Shown here in pieces: positions 7,504 to 15,936 of a DNA stretch of 64,000 bases (the stretch's first letter is position 1; each line of letters begins with the position of its first letter). Below the pieces are notes generated by a model, which was not told the origin of the DNA, did not search any database, and was given only the letters and a program-made list of their open reading frames with translations. Both the position numbers and the translations under genes were made by a program. Source of the DNA: CBDFJH01 sp965198095. Its GTDB lineage: Bacteria; Latescibacterota; UBA2968; GCA-2709665. The DNA is taken from NCBI GenBank assembly GCA_965198095.1, contig OZ240239.1, positions 1,302,001 to 1,366,000 of the forward strand. The letters run 5' to 3'.

Positions 7504-10500
7504 ATGAACAAATCAAAGAAGAGCAAGGGTGCGCTGCTTCCCCGCATCTCCGTGACCCGCCCGGTGACCGTGACGATGTGCCTCGTTGCGCTGCTGGTGG
7601 TCGGCATCGTGGCCCTGACACGAATTCAGATGGAGGCGTTCCCATCCGGCCTGGAGCCCAAGCAGCTCTGGGTGTGGGCGGGTTCGCAAGAGAACAGTTC
7701 CCCGAGAGAGAATGACGAGCAGATCTCGCAGCCTATGGTCGAGCACCTGCAGACGGTAAAAGGGTTGCGGCTGCTATGGTCGAGTTGTGGGATCTGGGGT
7801 GCGAACGCCCGCCTCGAATTTCGCAACGACGTGGACATGGCCATTGCCTATGGGCAGGTTGTGGATGCAGTGGAGCGCTTGAAACTTGTGCTGCCTCGGG
7901 AAGTCCGCGACAACGTAGGAATCTGGAAATACAATAAAGACACCGATGAAACCACGCTCTGGATCGGGGTTTCGATCCCTGCCGAGGTGGAAAACCACCA
8001 CGGCTACTTACAGGCCCACGTCCAGCATCGCCTGGAGCGGATCGACGGGGTCGCCGGCGTTCAGGTCTGGGGGGCCCCGGAGAAAGAGGTGGTGGTCGTG
8101 CTCGACCAGGGACGGCTCAAGACACGAGGCGTGGGCGCCTACGAGCTGGTGCAGGCCCTCCGGGCCGACAACTTCGAGATGGGGAGCGGCGCTGTGCACG
8201 AAGGGGGCAAGAAGCTCTACGTGAGGTCGGTGGCACGCTACGGCAGCCTGGATGAGATCGAGCGCATCCCGATTCGAAACCGCACCGGTACGGTAAGGGT
8301 GGAAGAGGTTGCGGACGTGTTCTATGAGGTGCCGTTCACCTACTGGAACGACCGGATAGACGGCCGGCCGGGGGTCAGCCTCGGGGTCATCAGAGAACCC
8401 GGAACCAACATCGTGGAGGTTTCCCGGCGTGTGGCGGCGGAGCTGGAGAGGATCGAAGCTCAGACCGACATCCAGTTCAGGATCTACTTCAACCAGGGCA
8501 AGCTCATCCGCGAGTCGATTGAGAACCTGGGAGACACCGGGCTATGGGGTGGAATCTTTGCCGCACTGGTCCTTCTCTTCTTCCTTCGCGGCGTGCGGAT
8601 GACGGCCTTGATCACGCTGGCGATCCCGTTCTGCGTGATGACCGCGGTCGCCGCCCTCTATTTCATGGGTTGGACTCTGAACCTCTTGACGATGATGGGA
8701 CTGATGGTCGCGGTCGGGATGGTGGTCGACAATGCGATCGTGGTCGTAGAAAATATCTACCGGATGCGCGTCAAGGCAGAAGATCCTCACCTGGCGTCGA
8801 TCCGCGGTGCGACGGAGGTCGGTCTGGCGATCACGATCGCGACGCTGACGACGATCGTCGTCTTCCTCCCGCTCATGCTGATGAGCAACGAAGCTGAGCT
8901 TTCGCATTCGCTCTCCAGGATCGGGCTTCCGGTCATCGTGGCCCTGCTCGGCTCTCTCTTCATGGCGCTGTTTTTCATTCCCCTCGCTGCGAAGAAATTC
9001 GGAGGCGGGACGGCGAACGGCGAGCCGGGTTCGATCGGCCGGGCGCGAAAGGTGTATGAGAGGGGGCTGAAGTGGACGCTTACGCATCGGAAAGATGCGG
9101 TCCTGATCGTGCTGGTTCTGTCTGCGACGATGGTCTATCCAATGGGAGAGATCAAACGATCGGATTCCATGCGAGAGAACCCCAACGACATCAGAATCCG
9201 AGTCGCCCCACCGCCGTTTTTCACAAGAGAGGATATCAGCAATCTGGGGGCTGAAATCGAGGCGTTCCTGGACAACAAGAGAGAGGTCTACGGCATACGG
9301 ACCGTGCAGCTTCGCTACCGATTAACCGGCTCGTCGCGGCTCTACTTTCGCGTCTACCTCAAAGAGGAGGAGAATCGTGCGTGGTGGTATCAAGTATACG
9401 GAGAGGTGAGAAAGCGTGTCGGCACCCCGATCGACAGCCGGATGGATCGGAAGGCCGTGATCGAGGATTTGAGGAAAACCATGCCCCGGTTTGTGGGAAA
9501 CCAGGTCGTCGTCGAGTCGGGAAGTGGAAGCAACCCTTATATATACCTCAGGCTGTGGGGGGACGATCTGGAGACTGGGGCCAAACTGCTGGATGAGATA
9601 GAGCTTCGCGTGGAGAGCATCCCCTCGGTCGTCGGGGTTCTGAGCGATCTGGAGCGAGGAGAGAACGAGGTCCAGGTGCACGTCGACCGGGAGCGCGCTC
9701 GCAAGCACGGGATCTCATCACAGGTCGTGGCAAAGAGCATCACCTACCAGCTCGGTGGTGTAAAGCTGCCTCGATACCGTTCCGACGAACGGGAAGTCGG
9801 CGTGCGGCTCTATCTGAGAGATATAGATCGCCAGACGTTGACCCAGCTGAAGAACTTCACCTTCCCTTCGAAATCGGGTGAACTGATTCCTCTGTCTGCG
9901 TTCGCCACTTTCGAGGTAGCCAAAGGCGCGCCGAAGATGTATCGGGCGAACGGGAAGATCCGGCTGCTATTGAAGATTTTCACGACAAAGGATGACCTGA
10001 AAGGCTTGTATGAAGAGATCGACGACGCCATGGAAGGCTTCCAAATGCCGCACGGATACACGTGGGACAAGAGCGAACGCTATACCAAGTTCAAGGAGTC
10101 AGAGGAGACGATGACGTTCGCTGTTATTCTGGCGATTACGTTCGTTTTCCTGTTGATGGGCATCCTGTTCGAATCTTTGATCCTCCCATTTTCAGTCCTC
10201 GTTTGCATTCCTTTTGCTTTTCTCGGTGTCTACTGGACCCTTTACCTGACGGACACGGTGATGGACCGGATGGCTCAAGTCGGGATGATCGTGCTGATTG
10301 GCGTCGTGGTCAACAACGCGATTGTGCTCGTGGATAGGGTGAACCGGGTAAGGGCCGAGGGCAAAGATCGAACTGAGGCGATCCTGGAGGCGGGCGTCAA
10401 CCGCTTCCGGCCGATCCTGATGACGAGCTTCACCACGATCTTCGGACTGCTGCCGATGGCCCTCAGTTCCAGTGAGTTGATGGGCGTTCCGTATTCCTCG

Positions 10501-10674
10501 ATGGGGCGCGCGATGATAGGCGGCCTGCTCTGCGCGACCTTTCTGACACTGTTCGTCGTGCCGCTCTTTTATACCTATCTGGATGATCTGAGAATGGCTC
10601 TGCGCTCCATCCTGTCGGGCGTGCTGTCGCGCACTCAGCCGATGGCCTACCGCAGCCCAGAGCCGGCGGATTGA
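7504..10674 (+). CDS. RND transporter permease, array copy 2
   Basis: This inner-membrane RND permease of 1056 residues has the same layout as copy 1: cytoplasmic tail (MNKSKKSKGALLPRISVTRP), TM1, two porter halves, VVDNAIVVVEN in TM4, VVNNAIVLVD in TM10, and a PEPAD terminus. An alternative ATG sits at 7501. I prefer 7504 because a degenerate upstream frame ends with a TGA overlapping that ATG, as in copy 3. The first porter domain is close to copy 3 (WVWAGSQENSSPRENDEQ) and differs from copies 1 and 5, so the array contains at least two subfamilies. The last 600 bases closely match copy 3. Confidence 0.95.
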   Translation: MNKSKKSKGALLPRISVTRPVTVTMCLVALLVVGIVALTRIQMEAFPSGLEPKQLWVWAGSQENSSPRENDEQISQPMVEHLQTVKGLRLLWSSCGIWGANARLEFRNDVDMAIAYGQVVDAVERLKLVLPREVRDNVGIWKYNKDTDETTLWIGVSIPAEVENHHGYLQAHVQHRLERIDGVAGVQVWGAPEKEVVVVLDQGRLKTRGVGAYELVQALRADNFEMGSGAVHEGGKKLYVRSVARYGSLDEIERIPIRNRTGTVRVEEVADVFYEVPFTYWNDRIDGRPGVSLGVIREPGTNIVEVSRRVAAELERIEAQTDIQFRIYFNQGKLIRESIENLGDTGLWGGIFAALVLLFFLRGVRMTALITLAIPFCVMTAVAALYFMGWTLNLLTMMGLMVAVGMVVDNAIVVVENIYRMRVKAEDPHLASIRGATEVGLAITIATLTTIVVFLPLMLMSNEAELSHSLSRIGLPVIVALLGSLFMALFFIPLAAKKFGGGTANGEPGSIGRARKVYERGLKWTLTHRKDAVLIVLVLSATMVYPMGEIKRSDSMRENPNDIRIRVAPPPFFTREDISNLGAEIEAFLDNKREVYGIRTVQLRYRLTGSSRLYFRVYLKEEENRAWWYQVYGEVRKRVGTPIDSRMDRKAVIEDLRKTMPRFVGNQVVVESGSGSNPYIYLRLWGDDLETGAKLLDEIELRVESIPSVVGVLSDLERGENEVQVHVDRERARKHGISSQVVAKSITYQLGGVKLPRYRSDEREVGVRLYLRDIDRQTLTQLKNFTFPSKSGELIPLSAFATFEVAKGAPKMYRANGKIRLLLKIFTTKDDLKGLYEEIDDAMEGFQMPHGYTWDKSERYTKFKESEETMTFAVILAITFVFLLMGILFESLILPFSVLVCIPFAFLGVYWTLYLTDTVMDRMAQVGMIVLIGVVVNNAIVLVDRVNRVRAEGKDRTEAILEAGVNRFRPILMTSFTTIFGLLPMALSSSELMGVPYSSMGRAMIGGLLCATFLTLFVVPLFYTYLDDLRMALRSILSGVLSRTQPMAYRSPEPAD

Positions 10675-10722
10675 GTGTTATTAAGGAAAGCACTGATATA
10701 GGTGACGCCCTACACCCGGGCT

Positions 10723-10808
10723 CGGGCACTCGACACGAACGGGGCTGGGTTCGAAGAGAGGTGCAGGGGCTGCGATCAGTGCAAAGGCCCCGTGTCCCTG
10801 AGTGCCCG
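10723..10808 (+). promoter_or_regulatory. Long imperfect stem-loop between RND copies 2 and 3
   Basis: Three consecutive arms pair in order: CGGGCACTC (10723-10731) with GAGTGCCCG (10800-10808), GACAC (10732-10736) with GTGTC (10792-10796), and GGGGC (10741-10745) with GCCCC (10787-10791). Small bulges separate the arms, and a loop of about 41 bases remains. This looks like a structured RNA in the transcript between two pumps. No known riboswitch or ncRNA family was recognised. It has no T-tract, so it is not an ordinary terminator. Confidence 0.5.
10725..10744 (+). repeat. 20-bp direct repeat (second copy at 10918-10937)
   Basis: The segment GGCACTCGACACGAACGGGG recurs as GGCAGTCGACACGAACGGAG, two mismatches in 20 bases. 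The first copy forms part of the long stem-loop; the second lies just before the ribosome-binding site of the leader ORF. Confidence 0.6.
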
Positions 10809-10954
10809 ATGAGCGAGAGGTTCGGCTGATCATAACCGAAGGGTCTTGCGGGTGTATCGAAGGGCCGGGCCAGCCTGTCAGGTGAGCCTCGTCTCTCGAT
10901 AAATCCCTCGCCCTATGGGCAGTCGACACGAACGGAGTTACGAAGGAGAGCACG

Positions 10955-11035
10955 ATGCAGTTGACACGATACGCCCCTGTCATACGCGGAAATGATGTCA
11001 GCTATTTACCGCTCCCGGTCATAACAAAGACGTGA
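10955..11035 (+). CDS. 26-residue leader ORF, TGATG-overlapping RND copy 3
   Basis: This small ORF begins ATG at 10955, six bases after a strong GAAGGAG ribosome-binding site. Its product begins MQLTRYAPVIRG and ends LPLPVITKT. Its TGA overlaps the ATG of RND copy 3 (TGATG), the arrangement expected for translational coupling. RND copy 3 itself has no good ribosome-binding site other than through this ORF. The same DNA lies before copy 2 without the start region, and a third copy is at 48158. The ORF could instead be incidental to a conserved DNA repeat. Confidence 0.45.
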   Translation: MQLTRYAPVIRGNDVSYLPLPVITKT

Positions 11036-14000
11036 TGAACGAATCAAAGAAGAGCAAGGGTGGGCTGCTCCCCAGTATATCGGTAAACCGCCCGGTGACG
11101 GTGACGATGTGCCTCGTGGCGCTGCTGGTGGTCGGCGCGGTGGCATACACGCGGGTCCCGATACAGGCCTTTGCGTCCGGTCTGGAGGGCAGGACGCTTT
11201 GGGTGTGGGTGCCCTCGCAGGAGAACACCTCCACGAAAGAGAATGACCAGCAGATCGCGCGACAAAAGATCGAATACCTGCAGACCGTGAAAGGGATTCG
11301 AAGGATCTGGACGAACAGCTCGACCGGGGGCGTTTTCACGACGCTCGATTTCAAGACAGACGTCGACATGTCTCTGGCCTATGTCCGTGTGGTCGACGCA
11401 TTGGAACGGTTAAAGCCTGCTCTGCCTGAGGATGTAAGGGATAACATCAGTATTTACCAATTCGACAAGGACTCCGATACGGAGGTACTCCGGACAGGCG
11501 TCTCCCTGCCCGCTCACGTCGAAGACCCTCACGATTATCTGAAGACCCACGTCCTTGGGCATTTGGAGCGGCTCGACGGGGTCGCGGGTGTTCGTGTCTG
11601 GGGGGCCAACGAAAAGGAAGTTGTGATCGTGGTCGACCAGGAACGTCTCCGAACACGGGGCGTGGGTGCATACAAACTTGTCCGGGCGCTCCAGAGAGAC
11701 AACTTCGAGATGGGCGGAGGCGCCGTGCACGAAGGCGGAAAGAAGCTGTATGTGAGGTCGCTCGCTCGGTACGGAAGCCTGGGGGCATTCAAGGGAGTCC
11801 TGGTCCCGAACCACGAGGGCACGGTAAGGGTAGACGAAGTCGCCGATGTGTTTTACGATGTACCTTACGCCTACTGGAATTTACGAGCGGACGGCCGGCC
11901 GGGGGTCACGCTTGGCATTTTCCGGGAGCCGCGCACCAACATCTCGGACGTTTGCCGGCGGGTCGAGGCAGAGCTGAGACGTATTGAGGCTCAGGCCGAT
12001 ATCAGATTCAAGACTTATCTCGACCAAGGGGCACTTATTCGTGAGTCGATCCAGAACCTGGAAGACACCGGGTTATGGGGCGGGCTGTTCGCAGCCCTGG
12101 TGCTGCTATTCTTCCTTCGCGCGGTGCGGATGACGGCACTGATCACGCTGGCCATCCCGTTCTCCGTGATGATCGCTATCGGGGCCCTCTATTTCATCGG
12201 CTGGACCCTGAATCTCCTGACGATGATGGGGCTGATGGTCGCGATCGGGATGGTCGTGGACAACGCAATCGTGGTCGTTGAGAATATCTATCGAATGAGA
12301 GTTCAGGGGAGGGATCCGCGCGAGGCCTCGATCTACGGAGCCGGTGAAGTCGGGCTGGCGATCACGATGGCCACGCTGACGACGATCGTGGTATTTCTCC
12401 CGCTCATGCTGATGAGCAGCGAGGTCGACCTTTCGTTTTTCCTCTCCAAGATCGGCGTGCCGGTCATCGCAGCCCTGCTTGGATCTCTCCTATTGGCTCT
12501 GTTGTTCATTCCCCTCGTCGCGAGAAAATTCGGCGGCAACAGTTTGAGAGCGGAGCCGAGTTCGATCGGTCGGGCTCGAAAGGAATACGAAAGGGGACTG
12601 GCCTGGACGCTTACCCACCGGAGGGATGCGATCGTGATTGTGCTGGCACTGGTTGCCACGATGCTCTATCCGATGGAGAAAATCAAGAGATCGGACTCGA
12701 TGCACGGGATCGTCAACGACATCAAGATCAGAATGAGACCACCGCCCTTCTTCACAAGGGAGGAGATCAGCGACCTCGGGGCGGAGGTTGAGGCGTTCCT
12801 AAGTCGGAAAAAGGAGACGTATGGTATTCGAACTTTCCAGTTTCGCTATCGTACCCTTGGCAAATACCGCCTCTTCTTTCAGATCTTCCTGGAGGAGAAC
12901 CCAAATCAGACCTGGTGGTATCAGGTTTACAAGAACGTGCGTCAATCGGCCGGGTATCCGGTAGACGGGAGGATGGATCGAACGGCCGTAATCGAGGACA
13001 TAAGGAAGCACATCCCGCGGTTTGTGGGCACCGAAACGGAGATTGAGTCGGGAGGGAGATCCAATCCGTTTGTCTACTTCACCCTCTGGGGGGATGATCT
13101 GGAGACCCTTGCCGAAATGATTGAGGAAGTAGAGCGACGTGCGGAGAAGCTTCCCTCGGTCGTGGGAATGATCAGTGACCTGCAGCGAGGGGACAACGAG
13201 GCCCGGGTGCACATCAATCGCGAACGCGCCCAAAAATATGGGATCTCCTCACGGTTCGTGGCAAGAAACATCGCCTACCAGTTGGGAGGGGTCAACCTTC
13301 CTCGCTACCGGTCCGATGAGCGGGAGATTGACGTGCGGCTCTTTCTGAGTCGTTTGGATCGACAGACTTTGCAACAGCTCAAGAGCTTCAAATTTACGTC
13401 AAAAACGGGTGAGCAGATCCCCTTGTCTGCATTCGCCTCTTTCGAGGTTGCTCCAGGTTTGGGTAGCATCTATCGCGGGGATGGGAAAATCAGGCTACGG
13501 CTGAAAGTTTTTACGACAAGGACCGACCTGGCAGGGTTGTACGCGGACATGGATCGCGTGATGGAGGGGTTCAACATACCGCCCGGGTATAGGTGGGACA
13601 AAGGGGAACGCTATACCAAGTTCAAGGAGTCAGAGGAGACGATGACGTTCGCTGTTATTCTGGCGATTACGTTCGTTTTCCTGCTGATGGGCATCCTGTT
13701 CGAATCTTTGATCCTCCCATTTTCAGTCCTCGTTTGCATTCCTTTTGCTTTTCTCGGTGTCTACTGGACCCTTCACCTGACGGACACGGTGATGGACCGG
13801 ATGGCTCAAGTGGGAATTGTCGTGCTGATCGGCGTCGTGGTCAACAACGCGATTGTGCTCGTGGATCGGGTCAATCGACTCCGCGCCGAAGGCCTGGACA
13901 GAGGAGGGGCGATTCTGGAGGCGGGCGCCAACCGGTTCCGGCCGATCCTGATGACGAGCTTCACCACGATCTTCGGACTGCTGCCGATGGCCCTCAGTTC

Positions 14001-14208
14001 GAGTACGCTGATGGGCGTCCCGTATTCCTCGATGGGGCGCGCGATGATAGGCGGTCTGCTCTGCGCGACGTTTCTGACGCTGTTCGTCGTACCGCTCTTC
14101 TATACCTATCTGGATGATCTGAGAATGGCTCTGCGCTCCATCCTGTCGGGCGTGCTGTCGCGCACTCAGCCGATTGCCTACCGCCGCAGCCCCGAGCCGG
14201 CGGATTAA
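11035..14208 (+). CDS. RND transporter permease, array copy 3
   Basis: This 1057-residue RND permease is closest to copy 2, sharing its N-terminal tail (NESKKSKGG), first porter domain (LWVWVPSQENTSTKEND) and WWYQVY segment. TM4 (VVDNAIVVVEN) and TM10 (VVNNAIVLVD) motifs are intact, and it ends PEPAD. A GTG at 11032 is an alternative start; I choose ATG 11035 because the leader ORF stops across it. From about 13600 to the end its DNA closely follows copy 2, except for the stretch RLRAEGLDRG, which instead matches copies 4 to 6. That is the signature of a recombinant 3' end. Confidence 0.95.
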   Translation: MNESKKSKGGLLPSISVNRPVTVTMCLVALLVVGAVAYTRVPIQAFASGLEGRTLWVWVPSQENTSTKENDQQIARQKIEYLQTVKGIRRIWTNSSTGGVFTTLDFKTDVDMSLAYVRVVDALERLKPALPEDVRDNISIYQFDKDSDTEVLRTGVSLPAHVEDPHDYLKTHVLGHLERLDGVAGVRVWGANEKEVVIVVDQERLRTRGVGAYKLVRALQRDNFEMGGGAVHEGGKKLYVRSLARYGSLGAFKGVLVPNHEGTVRVDEVADVFYDVPYAYWNLRADGRPGVTLGIFREPRTNISDVCRRVEAELRRIEAQADIRFKTYLDQGALIRESIQNLEDTGLWGGLFAALVLLFFLRAVRMTALITLAIPFSVMIAIGALYFIGWTLNLLTMMGLMVAIGMVVDNAIVVVENIYRMRVQGRDPREASIYGAGEVGLAITMATLTTIVVFLPLMLMSSEVDLSFFLSKIGVPVIAALLGSLLLALLFIPLVARKFGGNSLRAEPSSIGRARKEYERGLAWTLTHRRDAIVIVLALVATMLYPMEKIKRSDSMHGIVNDIKIRMRPPPFFTREEISDLGAEVEAFLSRKKETYGIRTFQFRYRTLGKYRLFFQIFLEENPNQTWWYQVYKNVRQSAGYPVDGRMDRTAVIEDIRKHIPRFVGTETEIESGGRSNPFVYFTLWGDDLETLAEMIEEVERRAEKLPSVVGMISDLQRGDNEARVHINRERAQKYGISSRFVARNIAYQLGGVNLPRYRSDEREIDVRLFLSRLDRQTLQQLKSFKFTSKTGEQIPLSAFASFEVAPGLGSIYRGDGKIRLRLKVFTTRTDLAGLYADMDRVMEGFNIPPGYRWDKGERYTKFKESEETMTFAVILAITFVFLLMGILFESLILPFSVLVCIPFAFLGVYWTLHLTDTVMDRMAQVGIVVLIGVVVNNAIVLVDRVNRLRAEGLDRGGAILEAGANRFRPILMTSFTTIFGLLPMALSSSTLMGVPYSSMGRAMIGGLLCATFLTLFVVPLFYTYLDDLRMALRSILSGVLSRTQPIAYRRSPEPAD

Positions 14209-14300
14209 GCTGCGGAGAGGCCCTGCTCCGGGGTTCTCTGGGGGTGAAAGATACGCATGCCGAATCGCAATTTGAAAGAGCGCACATCGCTGCTCCCCCG
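14209..14300 (+). repeat. Intergenic plus N-terminal repeat before array copy 4 (copy at 15889-15980)
   Basis: The short spacers before copies 4 and 5 and the first codons of both genes (MPNRNLKE) are nearly the same DNA. Both start GCTGCGGAGA and contain GGGTGAAAGAT just before the start codon. This shows that spacer and gene start were duplicated together. Confidence 0.75.
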
Positions 14301-15888
14301 CATTTCCGTGACCCGCCCGGTCACGGTCACGATGTGCCTCGCGGCGCTGCTGGCGATCGGTGTGGTGTCATACGTGCGGATCCCGATCAAGACGTTGGTA
14401 ACAGGCCTGGCGGGCACGAGGGGCACGAGGATCTGGGTCAACGTTTTCACCGAGCCGAACACCTCGCCGCAGGAAAAGGACGAACTGATCGGCCAACCGA
14501 TGGTGGCCCATTTGCGAACACTGAAGGGATTGCGCGAGTTTTGGGTGACCAGCGACACGTGGCGGACCTACGCCAGGCTGGACTTCAGAAAAGGGCTGGA
14601 CATGTCGCTCGTCTACAACAGGCTGGTCGACCGGCTGGAGCATTTGAAGGCGGTACTGCCCGAGAGGTACCGGGATGACATCCGGATCTGGAAGCACAAT
14701 CCCGACTCGGACGAAGAGGTGCTCTGGATCGGCGTGACCGTGCCCCCGCACGTCGAGGACCGGTATGCCGCCGTGCAGTCCCGGGTGCAGCCCCTGTTGG
14801 AGCGGATCGACGGTGTGGCACAGGCGCGCATCTGGGGAGCCAATCAAAGGGTACTTGTGGTGGAAATGGACCGGGAGCGCATGCAGATGCGGGGCGTCAG
14901 TTCCTATCACCTCGTGCAGGCGCTCAGGGAGGACAATTTCGAGATGGCCGGCGGCAACGTCTTCGAGGGCGAAAAGAAACTGTTCGTGAGGTCGATGGCC
15001 CGTTACGAGAGCCTGGAAGCGTTTGAGCAGATTCTGGTCCACGGTCGCGGCGGACCGGTCTACCTGGCTGAGGTGGCGAGGCTTTTCTATGATGCGCCAC
15101 AACGTATCGCCCGCTACCGGCTCAACGGTGCGCCTGGTTTGTCACTCGCGATATTCCGCGAGTCGGGAGCCAATATCGTGGAGGTCTGTGACCGCGTTGA
15201 GTCCGCTTTGAAGCAGATCGAGGCCGAGACCGGTTTCGAATTCAACGTTTTCTACAGCCAGGGCAAACTGATCCGGGATTCGATCCAGAATTTGAGAGAT
15301 GCGGGGCTCTGGGGCGGTCTGTTCGCGGCCCTTGTCCTGCTCTTCTTCCTGCGGGCCCTTCGAATGACGGCGCTGATCACCCTGGCCATTCCGGTTTCAG
15401 TGATGTTCGCGGTCACAGCACTCTATTTCATGGGCTGGTCCTTGAACCTGCTGACGATGATGGGGTTGATGGTCGCGATCGGGATGGTCGTAGACAACGC
15501 GATCGTCGTCGTGGTCAACAACGCGATTGTGCTCGTGGATCGGGTCAATCGACTCCGCGCCGAAGGCCTGGACAGAGGAGCGGCGATCCTGGAGGCGGGC
15601 GTCAACCGCTTCCGGCCGATCCTGATGACGAGCTTTACCACGATCTTCGGACTGCTGCCGATGGCCCTCAGCTCCAGTGAGTTGATGGGCGTCCCGTATT
15701 CCTCGATGGGGCGCGCGATGATTGGAGGCCTGCTCTGCGCGACGTTTCTGACACTGTTCGTCGTGCCGCTCTTCTATACCTACCTCGATCTGCGGGACGA
15801 TCTGCGGGTCGCGCTGCGCCGAACCGTGTCGGGCGTGCTGGCGCGCCCCCAGCCGATCGCCTACCGCGGCCCTGAGCCGGCGGATTGA
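14257..15888 (+). CDS. RND permease copy 4, in-frame internal deletion fusing TM4 to TM10
   Basis: The 543-residue product starts like the other copies, with tail, TM1, a complete first porter half and TM2-4. At VVDNAIVVV it jumps directly to VNNAIVLVDRVNRLRAEG, the TM10 motif, and continues to the PEPAD end. About 515 residues are missing: the end of TM4 through TM9, including the second porter half. The frame is preserved. At the junction, the TM4 sequence GATCGTCGTCGTGG and the TM10 sequence GATCGGCGTCGTGG differ by one base, so short-homology recombination between the two pseudo-symmetric motifs explains it. A ten-base duplication near 15787-15808 adds LRD before the last helix end. Whether the half-size protein is functional is unknown. 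Confidence 0.9.
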   Translation: MPNRNLKERTSLLPRISVTRPVTVTMCLAALLAIGVVSYVRIPIKTLVTGLAGTRGTRIWVNVFTEPNTSPQEKDELIGQPMVAHLRTLKGLREFWVTSDTWRTYARLDFRKGLDMSLVYNRLVDRLEHLKAVLPERYRDDIRIWKHNPDSDEEVLWIGVTVPPHVEDRYAAVQSRVQPLLERIDGVAQARIWGANQRVLVVEMDRERMQMRGVSSYHLVQALREDNFEMAGGNVFEGEKKLFVRSMARYESLEAFEQILVHGRGGPVYLAEVARLFYDAPQRIARYRLNGAPGLSLAIFRESGANIVEVCDRVESALKQIEAETGFEFNVFYSQGKLIRDSIQNLRDAGLWGGLFAALVLLFFLRALRMTALITLAIPVSVMFAVTALYFMGWSLNLLTMMGLMVAIGMVVDNAIVVVVNNAIVLVDRVNRLRAEGLDRGAAILEAGVNRFRPILMTSFTTIFGLLPMALSSSELMGVPYSSMGRAMIGGLLCATFLTLFVVPLFYTYLDLRDDLRVALRRTVSGVLARPQPIAYRGPEPAD

Positions 15889-15936
15889 GCTGCGGAGACG
15901 CCCTGCTTCGGGAGTCTCTGCGGGTGAAAGATGCGC

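Noticed and set aside
10746..10786. tRNA-like GGTTCGAAG loop in the spacer before RND copy 3
   Set aside because: No acceptor, D or anticodon stems in tRNA spacing; the segment is better explained as the loop of the long hairpin.
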